From positions 1-64,000 of the forward strand of contig DASZAN010000104.1 in NCBI GenBank assembly GCA_035945115.1: a DNA stretch of 64,000 nt, in the 5' to 3' direction. Numbering within the stretch: position 1 is the first letter of the stretch; every line of letters begins with the position of its first letter. Below the pieces are notes generated by a model that saw nothing but the letters and a program-made list of their open reading frames with translations, had not been told where the DNA came from and searched no databases. Positions 36,685 through 45,275 of this stretch are shown one piece after another. Both the position numbers and the translations under genes were made by a program. Origin of the DNA: DAHUYF01 sp035945115 (GTDB lineage: Bacteria; Pseudomonadota; Alphaproteobacteria; ATCC43930; CGMCC-115725).

Positions 36685-37374
36685 ATGAAGACCCTGTGCG
36701 TGCTCCAGCATACCGAAGCCGAATTCCTGGGTCTGATGGAGGATCATTTCGAAAGCCGCGCCATTCGTTTCCACTATGTCCGCCCCTTCACCGCCGGCGG
36801 CACAGTGCCACGCGGGGCGAGCGGTTTTGACGGGCTCGTAATCTTGGGCGCCGGGCCAATGGGCATCGTCAGCGGCCATCTTCTGCCAAGCCTTGGCCCC
36901 GAACTTCGCCTCGCCAGCGATTTCCTCGCGCACCGCCTGCCTGTCCTCGGCATCGGGTTTGGTGCCTGCCTCTTGGCGACCGCGTCTGGCGGCGGCGCGG
37001 AGGAGGCATCGCTTCGATTCAGGGTAGGCGAGGCGCGCCGCGTTGCTGCTGGGGCGCTCGGTGGTCATCTCCCCGACCGCTATCCCATGGCCGTCTATAT
37101 GCGTGACCGTCCGATTCCGCCCAAGGAGGCCTCCATCCTGGCGGTCAATGACGTCGGCGAACCCGCGCTCTTTCAGGTCAACGGCAATTGCCTGGGCTTC
37201 CTTGGCCATCCCGGTATGAAGTCCGCGATGATCGAGGATCTCATCATGGAGTTCGACGAGGCGCCTGAGGACACGGCAGAAGGGTTGGAGCGCCTGCGGG
37301 CCGTTCAAGGCACGATCGCGGTCGCCCTCAGCGAGATCATGGTCGGAGTAATCAAGACCACGCATCTGATGTGA
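36685..37374 (+). CDS. class I glutamine amidotransferase-like protein, degenerate active site
   Basis: A 229-residue GATase1-fold protein. The nucleophile elbow expected as GxCxG(H/A)Q reads GIGFGACLL (89-97): the catalytic Cys is Gly91 and the Gln is Cys95. The downstream His-Pro-Glu triad reads HPG (175-177), so Glu is also lost. It cannot hydrolyse glutamine in the usual way. It lies between lipS1 and the sHdr operon and is probably transcribed with the latter or from the shared divergent promoter. It may have become a binding or scaffold subunit, or Cys95 may act in sulfur chemistry; both are inference. Confidence 0.7.
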   Translation: MKTLCVLQHTEAEFLGLMEDHFESRAIRFHYVRPFTAGGTVPRGASGFDGLVILGAGPMGIVSGHLLPSLGPELRLASDFLAHRLPVLGIGFGACLLATASGGGAEEASLRFRVGEARRVAAGALGGHLPDRYPMAVYMRDRPIPPKEASILAVNDVGEPALFQVNGNCLGFLGHPGMKSAMIEDLIMEFDEAPEDTAEGLERLRAVQGTIAVALSEIMVGVIKTTHLM

Positions 37375-37432
37375 TCGCATCCCGTTTTCGTGCTGTCGCG
37401 CGGCGATCATAAGCCGACAAATTCAAAAACAC

Positions 37433-37441
37433 GAATATATT
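37433..37441. promoter_or_regulatory. AT-rich palindromic word, copy 1
   Basis: GAATATATT with the core palindrome AATATATT, in a strongly GC-rich background, upstream of the dsrE-hdr operon. An identical 9-mer occurs at 37516, 83 bases away, about eight helical turns. Candidate operator, possibly for the ArsR regulator. Confidence 0.4.
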
Positions 37442-37515
37442 TCTTGCACTTTCTCGCCCATGGGCCGGAAATGTACCGTTTTCAGCGGACTCCCGGTTGA
37501 AACATCACAAAAATG

Positions 37516-37524
37516 GAATATATT
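37516..37524. promoter_or_regulatory. AT-rich palindromic word, copy 2
   Basis: The second GAATATATT, 57 bases upstream of the FNR-like box and 120 bases from the dsrE start. Same word as at 37433. Two copies on the same helical face would suit a dimeric repressor binding cooperatively. Confidence 0.4.
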
Positions 37525-37580
37525 GCTAGCCTATCGGCCATCGTTTGGCATAAGGTTACCGACGAGACCGCATCAGGACG

Positions 37581-37594
37581 TTGACATAGATCAA
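37581..37594. promoter_or_regulatory. FNR/FixK-like box upstream of the sHdr operon
   Basis: TTGACATAGATCAA fits TTGA(C/T)-N4-ATCAA. It is centred about 56 bases upstream of the dsrE GTG at 37644. This suggests that the sulfur-oxidation operon answers to a CRP/FNR-family activator in addition to the ArsR regulator. Confidence 0.6.
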
Positions 37595-37643
37595 TGTGCC
37601 CTCGGCCAAATGGGTGCATTTGACAATCAGGGAGAATAGGGCT

Positions 37644-38024
37644 GTGGCCCGGAAGCTCGTCATCATCATGGTCAATACCGATCCTCGCAACGGCCAGGAG
37701 CTTGGCGCGCCGTTTTTTCAGGCGAGCGTCGCTGCGGCGATGGATTACGAGGTCGAAGTGATCTGCACCGCGACGTCCGGCCAGCTGATGAAAAAGGGGG
37801 TGGCGGAGAAGTTGGTGGTGAAACCCGGGTCACCCAAGACCGTCTACGATTTCATCAAGGACGCGCATGACGCGGGCGTAAAATTCTATTGCTGCTCGCC
37901 CAATCTCGACCTCTTTGACATGACCGAGGCCGATCTCATTCCGGAGTGCTCCGGCATTGTCGGTGGTGCGCGCGTCATCGAAGAGGTCATGGAGAATGAC
38001 GAAGCGAGAGTCCTGACCTACTGA
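37644..38024 (+). CDS. DsrE-family sulfur-carrier protein (DsrE3C-like)
   Basis: A 126-residue DsrE/F-fold protein, first gene of the sHdr operon. Candidate sulfur-bearing cysteines are Cys83-Cys84 in FYCCSPNLDLF and Cys102 in PECSG. DsrE3-type proteins exchange persulfide sulfur with TusA in the cytoplasm. I chose GTG 37644 with AGGGAGAA nine bases upstream; the longer frame from 37596 starts next to the FNR-like box and has no homology. It ends 18 bases before hdrC1. Confidence 0.8.
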   Translation: MARKLVIIMVNTDPRNGQELGAPFFQASVAAAMDYEVEVICTATSGQLMKKGVAEKLVVKPGSPKTVYDFIKDAHDAGVKFYCCSPNLDLFDMTEADLIPECSGIVGGARVIEEVMENDEARVLTY

Positions 38025-38042
38025 CGTTTTGCAAGGAGGGGT

Positions 38043-38786
38043 ATGGCTGAGGCGCGCGCATTGATCGGTGATCCCGTCTCGAATTCACCGGTCGTCGCCT
38101 ACGAGAAGCTCGAGGAGGTCTTCGAGGATATCCGCTCGCATGTCCTTTACGAGCACGAACTCCATGGTTGCCTAAACTGCGGCATTTGCACCGCCACCTG
38201 TCCTTCGGCGCATTACTACGACTATTCGCCGCGCGAGATCGTGCAGCTTCTCTGGACCGAGAATCTCGAGGGTATCTACGAGGCGATGCAGGAGAAGATC
38301 TGGTCCTGCGCTCAGTGTTACACCTGCGCGGCGCGGTGCCCCTTCGACAATTCACCGGGCGGTCTCGTCATGATCATGCGCGAGGTCGCAATCAAGCACG
38401 GCATGCAATCGGCCAAGGACGTGCTGCGGCCCTTCTCCCGCGTGCTGCTCAAGATCATCTCGACCGGGAACCAGCTCGCCCCGAACATGATCACGCGCGA
38501 TGCCTTTCCCGATTGGGGTCCGCATGTGAGCAAGATCGACGCGCCGCTCAACTTGCTGCGCAAAGCGATCCCGATGCCGACAATGCACACGATGGACACC
38601 GCGTGGGAGGTCAACCTCAAGACCTCAATCGAGCTCTACACGATCTGGGAAGAAACGGGCGTGCTCGATCAGCTTGAGGCTGTCGATGAGAATTTGTTCG
38701 ACGTGGTTCGCGACGTGATGGACGAGAAGCGCGACGAATACGCCGAGTGGCTCGAAGAGCAAAAGGAAGCGGCTGAAGACGCCTAG
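38043..38786 (+). CDS. hdrC1: sHdr complex iron-sulfur subunit C1
   Basis: A 247-residue heterodisulfide-reductase C-like protein with two [4Fe-4S] motifs: Cys43, 46, 49, 53 (CLNCGICTATCP) and Cys89, 92, 95, 99 (CAQCYTCAARCP). It relays electrons between HdrA flavin and the HdrB subunit. AAGGAGGGG precedes the ATG. In sulfur oxidisers the complex hdrC1B1AhypC2B2 works in the cytoplasm to oxidise protein- or lipoate-bound sulfane sulfur, releasing sulfite. Confidence 0.92.
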   Translation: MAEARALIGDPVSNSPVVAYEKLEEVFEDIRSHVLYEHELHGCLNCGICTATCPSAHYYDYSPREIVQLLWTENLEGIYEAMQEKIWSCAQCYTCAARCPFDNSPGGLVMIMREVAIKHGMQSAKDVLRPFSRVLLKIISTGNQLAPNMITRDAFPDWGPHVSKIDAPLNLLRKAIPMPTMHTMDTAWEVNLKTSIELYTIWEETGVLDQLEAVDENLFDVVRDVMDEKRDEYAEWLEEQKEAAEDA

Positions 38787-38821
38787 CGTAGGCGCTACTC
38801 GAATGGTGGAGTGAAGGACGC

Positions 38822-40192
38822 ATGGCGGACGGTAAGCGAACGGACGGGGCATATACCAATTTCGGTGCGGAATGGCGGCCGGCGAAGCTGAGCCCGGATG
38901 AGGCCCGTACCGCTACTGCCTGGGTCGAGACGCGGATCGATCGGCGCTCGATGCTTACAGGGAAGGATCACGTCGAGGACGTCCGCGATATCATGTGGCA
39001 GCTCGAAAAGGACAGCGAGATTGTCGTCCACCGTGTGAGCGAGCAGCACGATCCCGTTACCGCGCGTACGCTCTATGGTTGGCAAAAGCGCATTCCCACC
39101 AATCAACTCTGGCACCACAAGTCCTGCGGTCAGTGCGGCAACATTCCGGGATATCCGACGTCGCTACTATGGCTGATGAACAAGCTAGGGACGCGCTATC
39201 TCGACGAGACCGACCAGACGTCGTGCACCGCATGGAACTACCACGGCTCGGGCATCGGCAATGTCGTGAGCCTCGCCGCGGTGTTCCTCCGCAATTTCCA
39301 TCAGGCCTATGTGTCGGCGAAGGCCCAGGGACTACCGGAGGGTTACTACTATCCGCTCGTCCATTGCGGCACCTCCTTCGGCAATTACAAGGAGATGCGG
39401 AGCTTCCTGCTGCAGTCACCGAAGCTCCGCGAGCAGGTCAAGAAGATCTTGGCCAAGCTCGGCCGCCTCATCGACGGCAAGCTGCTCATCCCGGAAGAGG
39501 TCGTACACTATTCCGAGTGGCTCCATGTCATGCGCGAGCGGGTCAAAGAGCATCGCGTAATCGATGTGAGCCACATCCGCGCCACGGTCCATCCGGCCTG
39601 CCACGTCTACAAGATGGTGCCGGAAGACGTGATCTATGACGACACAGTCATGGATGGCAATCGCGTGGCTGTCTCGACGGGGTTGCTGCAGACGCTGGGC
39701 GCGCAGGTGGTCGACTATTCGACTTGGTACGATTGCTGCGGCTTTGGCTTCCGCCACATCATCGGCGAGCGCGAGTTCACGCGCTCCTTCGCTATCGATC
39801 GCAAGATCAAGATAGCAGTCGAAGAGGCGCGTGCCGACGTGATGATCGGGCACGACACCGGCTGCATCACCACGCTCGACAAGAATCAATGGATCGGCAA
39901 GGCGGCGGACAAAGTCTACGAGCTACCGATCATGGCCGATTGCCAGTTCGCGGCGCTCCTTTGCGGCGCCCATCCTTACAAACTAGCGCAGTTACACTGG
40001 CACGCCTCGCCCTTCGAAGGCTTACTCGAAAAGCTTGGCATCGACTGGCAGAAAGCGAAGGCGGAGTTCGAATCTTACCTCAAAGAGGTCGCCGTCGGGC
40101 GCATCGAGACGCTCTACGACCCGAAACGCGCGATCACGTCAGGGCCGGGCTACGTCAAGCCGGCGATGCTCGGCAAGGCAGGTGCTTCATGA
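38822..40192 (+). CDS. hdrB1: sHdr complex subunit B1
   Basis: A 456-residue HdrB-like protein, longer than HdrB2. The C-terminal half has the cysteine-rich cluster motif: Cys260 (HPACHVY), Cys305-306 (DCCGFGF), Cys348 (TGCITT) and Cys374. The N-terminal half has scattered Cys102, 105, 135 and 182 but no CCG, so only one non-cubane type site is canonical. This asymmetric B1 is a hallmark of the sulfur-oxidising sHdr. Stop overlaps hdrA by ATGA. Confidence 0.9.
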   Translation: MADGKRTDGAYTNFGAEWRPAKLSPDEARTATAWVETRIDRRSMLTGKDHVEDVRDIMWQLEKDSEIVVHRVSEQHDPVTARTLYGWQKRIPTNQLWHHKSCGQCGNIPGYPTSLLWLMNKLGTRYLDETDQTSCTAWNYHGSGIGNVVSLAAVFLRNFHQAYVSAKAQGLPEGYYYPLVHCGTSFGNYKEMRSFLLQSPKLREQVKKILAKLGRLIDGKLLIPEEVVHYSEWLHVMRERVKEHRVIDVSHIRATVHPACHVYKMVPEDVIYDDTVMDGNRVAVSTGLLQTLGAQVVDYSTWYDCCGFGFRHIIGEREFTRSFAIDRKIKIAVEEARADVMIGHDTGCITTLDKNQWIGKAADKVYELPIMADCQFAALLCGAHPYKLAQLHWHASPFEGLLEKLGIDWQKAKAEFESYLKEVAVGRIETLYDPKRAITSGPGYVKPAMLGKAGAS

Positions 40193-41238
40193 AACCGATC
40201 CTTGTCGTCGGCGGCGGTCCTGCGGGTCTGGCCGCAGCTCATGCCCTCGCGATGGTTGGCCAGCGCGTCGTGCTCGTCGACAAGGCTGACCGTCTCGGCG
40301 GTGCCCCGATCATGAGCGGCTATGCCAAGCTCGTGCCGTCCGGCGAGTGGGCGAAGGACGCGATCGGCGGCATGGTGCGACGCGTCGAGGGCAATCCGCT
40401 GATCGACATCCACCGCAACACCGCTGTCAAGAGCTTCGCCGGGGACGCTGGCGAATTCCAGACGCGCCTTTCCTCGGGCGTGGAGATGGGCGTGGGCGCC
40501 GCGGTGCTGTGCACGGGGTTCACGCATTTCGATTCCGTCAATAAGCCCGAATGGGGCTTCGGCACCTATCCCGACGTGGTCACCACCACGCAAGTGGAGC
40601 AGATGTTCTCTTCCGGCAAAGGCGTGCGTTGTCCCTCCGATGGCCGGGAGCCCGAGCGCGTTGCGATTCTGCTCTGCGTCGGCTCGCGCGACCGCCAGAT
40701 CGGCCGCGAGTGGTGCTCCAAAATCTGCTGCACGGTGTCCGCCAACCTCGCCATGGAGATCCGCGAGGAGCTGCCGAAGTGCAACGTCTATGTCTACTAC
40801 ATGGATATCCGCACCTTCGGCCTCTACGAGGACACCTACTACTGGGAGAGCCAGGAAAAGCACAAAGTCAAGTACATCAAGGCCCGTATCGCCGAGGTCA
40901 CTTCCGACGGCAAGCGGCTGATCGTCAAGGGCGAGGACACCCTGGTGAAGCGTCCCATCACCATCCCGTTTGATCTCGTTGTCCACGCCATCGGCATGGA
41001 CCCCAATGTCGACAATCTCACACTTTCCGCAATCTTTGACTTGAAGCTCGAGAAACACGGCCACATCGCCAAGGCGTCGAGCTACAGCAGCATGTGTGGG
41101 ACATCGCGGCCGGGCGTGTTCGTGGCCGGCGCGGCAACAGGGCCGGAGACGATCGACGATTCGATCGCGCAGGGACAAGCGGCGGCCATGGCGGCGATCG
41201 CCTCGATGCAGAGCCGTGTGCTGGAGGCGGCGGAATAA
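40189..41238 (+). CDS. hdrA: sHdr complex flavin subunit A
   Basis: A 349-residue HdrA-like flavoprotein. FAD motif GGGPAG (8-13); the iron-sulfur motif is Cys163, Cys176, Cys180 and Cys181 (LLCVGSRD...EWCSKICC). It lacks the N-terminal and C-terminal ferredoxin and MvhD-docking extensions of methanogen HdrA, as expected for sHdrA, which does not bifurcate electrons. ATG 40189 overlaps the hdrB1 stop; the TAA overlaps the next ATG (TAATG). Confidence 0.92.
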   Translation: MKPILVVGGGPAGLAAAHALAMVGQRVVLVDKADRLGGAPIMSGYAKLVPSGEWAKDAIGGMVRRVEGNPLIDIHRNTAVKSFAGDAGEFQTRLSSGVEMGVGAAVLCTGFTHFDSVNKPEWGFGTYPDVVTTTQVEQMFSSGKGVRCPSDGREPERVAILLCVGSRDRQIGREWCSKICCTVSANLAMEIREELPKCNVYVYYMDIRTFGLYEDTYYWESQEKHKVKYIKARIAEVTSDGKRLIVKGEDTLVKRPITIPFDLVVHAIGMDPNVDNLTLSAIFDLKLEKHGHIAKASSYSSMCGTSRPGVFVAGAATGPETIDDSIAQGQAAAMAAIASMQSRVLEAAE

Positions 41239-42104
41239 TGTGGGGCCTCGCGCGCCATAAGGAGAGAAAGGCGCCGGCCGCGCCGGAGCGGGTGCTCGAT
41301 CTGAGCGGACCGAAGCTCAGGCGAGTGTTCGAGCATTTGACCGAGGCCGCCGATGCGACGGGTGGCGTCGAGCGCTACGTCGGCGCGCTCGCTCTCAAGG
41401 CCTCGCTCTTCGAGGAGCTTCTCGGCAAAGGGCGGGTGGGCGAACTCACCGAGACCGAGTTCTGCGACCTCTGTAGCTTCATCACGCCGGCGAGGCGGCG
41501 AATCGGCGCCTGGCTCGGACGGCACGATTTCGCAGTGATGCGCGCTCGTCTCGAGCACCTACTCGCCGGCTGGTCCGATCTTGCGACCACCGACGCGCGG
41601 ATGGCCGATTTTGCTGCGGCTTTTCCCAGGGATCGCGAGCATCGCTGGGTCCGCGATCTCGCGGCGGAAGTGCTGCATTTCACGTCGCCGGAGCGCTATC
41701 CGCTGATGACACGGTGGATATGGGATGCCCGCACCAATACCGGCGTGCTCCGCGAAATCTGGTACGCCGACGACGTCGACGCGCTGACAATTCCAGTCCT
41801 CGACGATCACGCCACGTTCTCGACCTTGCGCGGCGAGCTTGAAGGCTTCCTTGGCGACAATGGCGTCTTCCGCGAGCTGCCGTTCTACGTCGACCTCCTC
41901 TGCGCGCACATTTATTTCTTCTACATCAACGACCGCGGCGGACAATATCTCAAAAGTGATTTCTGCGCGCCGGGGGACACCATGGCGCACACGCGCCGCC
42001 TCCTCGGCCTCGACGCGGTCGACACCGAAACGGGCCGCACCCGCCTCAAGCTCATCAACGGCACCGCCTACGTCCTCGGCGAGATGCCGCGCCTTGCCAG
42101 GTGA
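41238..42104 (+). CDS. sHdr-associated conserved protein (hyp)
   Basis: A 288-residue protein between hdrA and hdrC2, the position of the conserved hyp gene of every type I shdr operon. It has few cysteines (two near 75-78, EFCDLCSF) and no cofactor motif; it looks soluble and helical. It may be an assembly factor or structural subunit. It starts in the hdrA stop (TAATG) and its stop overlaps GTG 42101 of hdrC2, showing tight translational coupling. Confidence 0.8.
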   Translation: MWGLARHKERKAPAAPERVLDLSGPKLRRVFEHLTEAADATGGVERYVGALALKASLFEELLGKGRVGELTETEFCDLCSFITPARRRIGAWLGRHDFAVMRARLEHLLAGWSDLATTDARMADFAAAFPRDREHRWVRDLAAEVLHFTSPERYPLMTRWIWDARTNTGVLREIWYADDVDALTIPVLDDHATFSTLRGELEGFLGDNGVFRELPFYVDLLCAHIYFFYINDRGGQYLKSDFCAPGDTMAHTRRLLGLDAVDTETGRTRLKLINGTAYVLGEMPRLAR

Positions 42105-42856
42105 CCCGGATGCCAATTCACGAGAAATCGCTGATCAGGCCGGAAAATCTCGTCACACACGAGAAACTGACGCTCGAAGGCGTCGATGTCTCCGGCCATT
42201 GGAGCACCTTCATTCAGTCGCGCGTGGTCACCGACTACAACGAAGCTCTCCAGGATGAAATCGCAGCGCTGCCCGGCGGCGAATACATCCATCGCTGTTG
42301 GCAATGCGGCTCATGCACCAATTCCTGCACGGTCAACGCCATCAATCCCGATTTCAACCCGCGCTATTGGATCTACCTGATCCGCCTCGGCATGGAAGAG
42401 GAGCTGTTGCGCGACAAGGACATCATCTGGCAGTGCGTTTCCTGCAACAAGTGCACGTATGCTTGTCCGCGGGACGTCAATCCCGAAGGCGTGATGAAGG
42501 CGACGGCGCATTGGCTCGAGCTCAAGGGACACACGGCCAAGAAGCCGTCGATGGAATTCGATGAGGTCTTCTCTGAACAGGTTTTCGCCACCGGCAAGAT
42601 CGAAGAGGGAAGGATCATCCGCCAGTTTTTCGCCCGCAGCGGACAGTCGCTGTTCCAGGATTGGCTGGTGGCGCTCGTCCGCGGCTTGGTGATGCGCCTT
42701 CCCATCGGCCTTCTGACGAGACTCGGGCTTGCCGCCCTCTTCCGGCCACGCACGCGCGGCTGGGGCAAGGCGCGCGCGGCCATTGGCGAATACCTTGGTG
42801 AGCAGCAGGCGGCGCAACGCCGCGCGCTCGGCCTCGAAGGGCATGGAGCGGAGTGA
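42101..42856 (+). CDS. hdrC2: sHdr complex iron-sulfur subunit C2
   Basis: A 251-residue HdrC-like protein. Two [4Fe-4S] motifs: Cys66, 69, 72, 76 (CWQCGSCTNSC) and Cys112, 115, 118, 122 (CVSCNKCTYAC). The hydrophobic and basic C-terminal helices (QDWLVALVRGLVMRL) may dock to another subunit or the membrane. Start GTG 42101 overlaps the hyp stop (GTGA); ATG 42110 would be three codons shorter. Confidence 0.9.
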   Translation: MTRMPIHEKSLIRPENLVTHEKLTLEGVDVSGHWSTFIQSRVVTDYNEALQDEIAALPGGEYIHRCWQCGSCTNSCTVNAINPDFNPRYWIYLIRLGMEEELLRDKDIIWQCVSCNKCTYACPRDVNPEGVMKATAHWLELKGHTAKKPSMEFDEVFSEQVFATGKIEEGRIIRQFFARSGQSLFQDWLVALVRGLVMRLPIGLLTRLGLAALFRPRTRGWGKARAAIGEYLGEQQAAQRRALGLEGHGAE

Positions 42857-43779
42857 TGACTGGCAAGCACGGCAAAGTTGCTTACTACCCCGGCTGTGCC
42901 CTCGAGGAGACGGGACACGCTTATAACCGCTCGACCAAGGAAGTCGGCAAGGCGCTGGGCCTCGACCTCGTCGAGCTCAAGAACTGGAATTGCTGCGGCG
43001 CCATGGAGGTGAAGAACCTCGATCCCAAGCTGCAGACCTATCTCTCCGCCCGCAACCTCGCCATCGCCGAGACGATGGGCTTCGACACGGTGATGGCGCC
43101 TTGCAACGGCTGCTATCACAACCTCAAAAAGGCGGAGTACGACCTCGCCCATGACGAGGCCTCGCGCGACGTGGTCGGCCGCCTGTCCGAAAAGGCCGGG
43201 CACGAGACCTACAAGGCGGGCGCGGTGACGACGATTCACGCGCTCGACTGGATCAAGGAGGCGATCGGCGAAGAGGGATTGCGGCAACGCATCAGAAATT
43301 CCCTCAAAGGCCTCAAGATAGCGAACTACTACGGCTGCATGTACACGCGGCCGCGCCATATCTTTCCGGAGAAGGACAAAGGGCCGGGCTCGGAATCGAC
43401 CTCGAAGCCGCATTTCATGGACGATCTGCTCGCGGCAGCCGGTGCGGAATGCGTGGAGTATCCGCTCAAGACCGCATGCTGCGGCGGCGCGCACACGCTC
43501 TCGGACAGCGACATCTCAACCAAGCTGGTCCTCAATCTGCTCACCACGGCCGAAGCCTGCGGTGCCGACGTGATCGCGACGGAGTGTCCGACCTGCCATG
43601 TCGGGCTCGAAATGCATCAGGTGCGCGCAGAGAAGGTGTTCGGTCGGAAGACCAAGGTGAAGATTCTTTATTTCACGCAGCTCCTGGGGATGGCGCTGGG
43701 TTTGTCCGCGCGCCGCGTCGGTGTGCATGAGAATCTGTCCGATGCCTCCGATCTGCTGCGCGCGCGTGGTCTGGGCTAA
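42856..43779 (+). CDS. hdrB2: sHdr complex subunit B2
   Basis: A 307-residue HdrB protein with two complete CCG motifs: Cys14, Cys46-47, Cys83, Cys86 and Cys161, Cys208-209, Cys244, Cys247. These bind the two non-cubane [4Fe-4S] clusters that in HdrB cleave disulfides; here they are the probable catalytic site for lipoate- or protein-bound sulfur. The start overlaps the hdrC2 stop as TGATG (GTG 42853 is possible); the TAA overlaps the next gene. Confidence 0.93.
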   Translation: MTGKHGKVAYYPGCALEETGHAYNRSTKEVGKALGLDLVELKNWNCCGAMEVKNLDPKLQTYLSARNLAIAETMGFDTVMAPCNGCYHNLKKAEYDLAHDEASRDVVGRLSEKAGHETYKAGAVTTIHALDWIKEAIGEEGLRQRIRNSLKGLKIANYYGCMYTRPRHIFPEKDKGPGSESTSKPHFMDDLLAAAGAECVEYPLKTACCGGAHTLSDSDISTKLVLNLLTTAEACGADVIATECPTCHVGLEMHQVRAEKVFGRKTKVKILYFTQLLGMALGLSARRVGVHENLSDASDLLRARGLG

Positions 43780-44255
43780 TGACCGACCCGGCGCCCATAA
43801 CGTCAACTTTGCCGCCGACGGAACGTCTCGACGCGATCATTGCGACGCCTGACGCGCAGCTGGCGGCGAACGCTGCGGCGGTTTCGCGCGAACTCCTCGA
43901 GATCGGCGAAGTCACACTCGAGCGCTCGCTCGAAGCACACGGCGCCGAGCCGACGCAGAAGATGTCGGAAGGGTTCCGCCTTCTCGCTTTGCATCGTCAA
44001 GGCGCACGGGGTGATTCGACGTTCAACGCCTGTCGCGAGACCTGCCGCGAGCTCGTCTATCAGTACAACGTCATCGCGCTCGAGCCTGACCATCCCGATG
44101 TTGCCCGTCGCGTTCGTCTCGGCGCGATGGTGGCGCGGCATCTTGTACTCTTCGTTGAAGGAAAGCTTGAGGTCGCAGGGCTCGGCGAATTCTGCTGTTC
44201 ATCGCGGCCGCTGCGGACGCACGACGCCGTGTCTGGTGCGCCTTTCCAGGAATAG
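43779..44255 (+). CDS. Cys-rich protein of unknown function in the sHdr operon
   Basis: A 158-residue protein starting inside the hdrB2 stop (TAATG) and ending 10 bases before lbpA. It is mostly helical, with ACRETC (Cys85, Cys89) in the middle and a vicinal pair Cys139-140 in EFCCSSRPL near the C-terminus. Such a CxxxC plus CC set could bind a cluster or carry sulfur. I do not recognise the family. Its coupling to hdrB2 and closeness to lbpA suggest it acts at the HdrB2-LbpA contact. Confidence 0.7.
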   Translation: MTDPAPITSTLPPTERLDAIIATPDAQLAANAAAVSRELLEIGEVTLERSLEAHGAEPTQKMSEGFRLLALHRQGARGDSTFNACRETCRELVYQYNVIALEPDHPDVARRVRLGAMVARHLVLFVEGKLEVAGLGEFCCSSRPLRTHDAVSGAPFQE

Positions 44256-44265
44256 GAGCAACTCC

Positions 44266-44712
44266 ATGCCGATCGTGCGCGGGTGCAACCTTCCGGATGA
44301 CCTTCTCTACGACGTCGAGAACAACATCTGGTACCGCGCGAACCCGGACGGCACGGTGACCGTGGGCATGACCGCGGTCGCTGCGGCAATGGCGGGGCAA
44401 CTGGTCGCCTACACGCCCAAGAAGGCGGGGCGCCCCGTCCAGGCGGGAAAATCCTGCGCGACGATTGAATCCGGCAAATGGGTGGGGCCGGCGAAGATCG
44501 CGTTCGATGCGGAAGTCATTGAGATCAATGACACGCTCGCGGGCGACCCCAAGCTTGCCAACGCCGACCCATATGGCGCCGGCTGGCTCGTCAAGGTGAA
44601 GCCGGCGGACTGGGCCAAGGCGCGCACCGCTCTGGTCGCGGGCACCGCGGTGCAGGTACCTTATGAGGCGAAGATGAGCGCCGACGGATTCGCCGGTTGC
44701 CAGCCGGCGTGA
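44266..44712 (+). CDS. lbpA: lipoate-binding protein LbpA (GcvH-like)
   Basis: A 148-residue H-protein-like carrier. The lipoyl lysine is Lys71 in TIESGKWVG. Unlike glycine-cleavage GcvH it has the N-terminal motif RGC.LP.D (Cys7), typical of the sHdr-linked LbpA group, and no gcv genes are nearby. It is the swinging-arm carrier for sulfur oxidised by the sHdr complex. AGGAG precedes ATG 44266. Its lipoate should be attached by the ligase at 31287-33224 and completed by LipS1/LipS2. Confidence 0.92.
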   Translation: MPIVRGCNLPDDLLYDVENNIWYRANPDGTVTVGMTAVAAAMAGQLVAYTPKKAGRPVQAGKSCATIESGKWVGPAKIAFDAEVIEINDTLAGDPKLANADPYGAGWLVKVKPADWAKARTALVAGTAVQVPYEAKMSADGFAGCQPA

Positions 44713-44738
44713 CGAATGGAGTAACAGGAGAGCCTGAG

Positions 44739-45239
44739 ATGGCTGAGGAAAGCAAGCCGAACACCAAACGTATGTCGATGATCATCACCAAGGGGACGCT
44801 CGATTGGGCCTATCCGCCCTTCATTCTGGCGACGACCGCGGCGGCAATGGGTCTCGAGGTGACGATGTTCTTCACCTTCTATGGCCTCACGCTGCTCAAG
44901 AAGAAGCTCGATCTCGAAATTTCGACTCTGGGCAATCCGGCGATGAAGATGCCGATGATGGGCATGCACATGGTGATGCCCAACCTGGTCTCCGCCATCC
45001 CGGGTGCCGACGCGATGGCGACCACGATGATGAAGAACCTGATCAAGCGAAAGGGTGTGGCGTCGATCGAGGAGCTACGCCAGACCGCGGTCGAGTCCGA
45101 CGTGAAGATGATCGCATGTCAGATGACCATGGACCTCTTCGAATACACGATGGATGACATGATCGACGGACCCGTGTTGGGCGGCGCCGCGACCTATATC
45201 GAGCAAGCGACGAAGTCCGACATCAATCTTTTCATCTGA
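44739..45239 (+). CDS. dsrE3A: DsrE3A-like sulfur transferase
   Basis: A 166-residue DsrE-like protein, Met-rich in the middle (MKMPMMGMHMVMP, 69-81). The conserved cysteine is Cys127 in KMIACQMTMDLF, the sulfur-bearing residue of DsrE3A. It moves sulfane sulfur to TusA before oxidation by sHdr. ATG 44739 has AGGAG upstream. The DsrE3A-TusA pair right after lbpA fits known sHdr-linked loci. Confidence 0.87.
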   Translation: MAEESKPNTKRMSMIITKGTLDWAYPPFILATTAAAMGLEVTMFFTFYGLTLLKKKLDLEISTLGNPAMKMPMMGMHMVMPNLVSAIPGADAMATTMMKNLIKRKGVASIEELRQTAVESDVKMIACQMTMDLFEYTMDDMIDGPVLGGAATYIEQATKSDINLFI

Positions 45240-45275
45240 TTCCGACGAGCGACGCCCAGGAAGGCTAGGCACATC

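Noticed and set aside
39724..40188. in-frame extension upstream of hdrA
   Set aside because: It overlaps hdrB1 entirely and has no HdrA homology; the FAD motif begins at ATG 40189, which overlaps the hdrB1 stop as ATGA.
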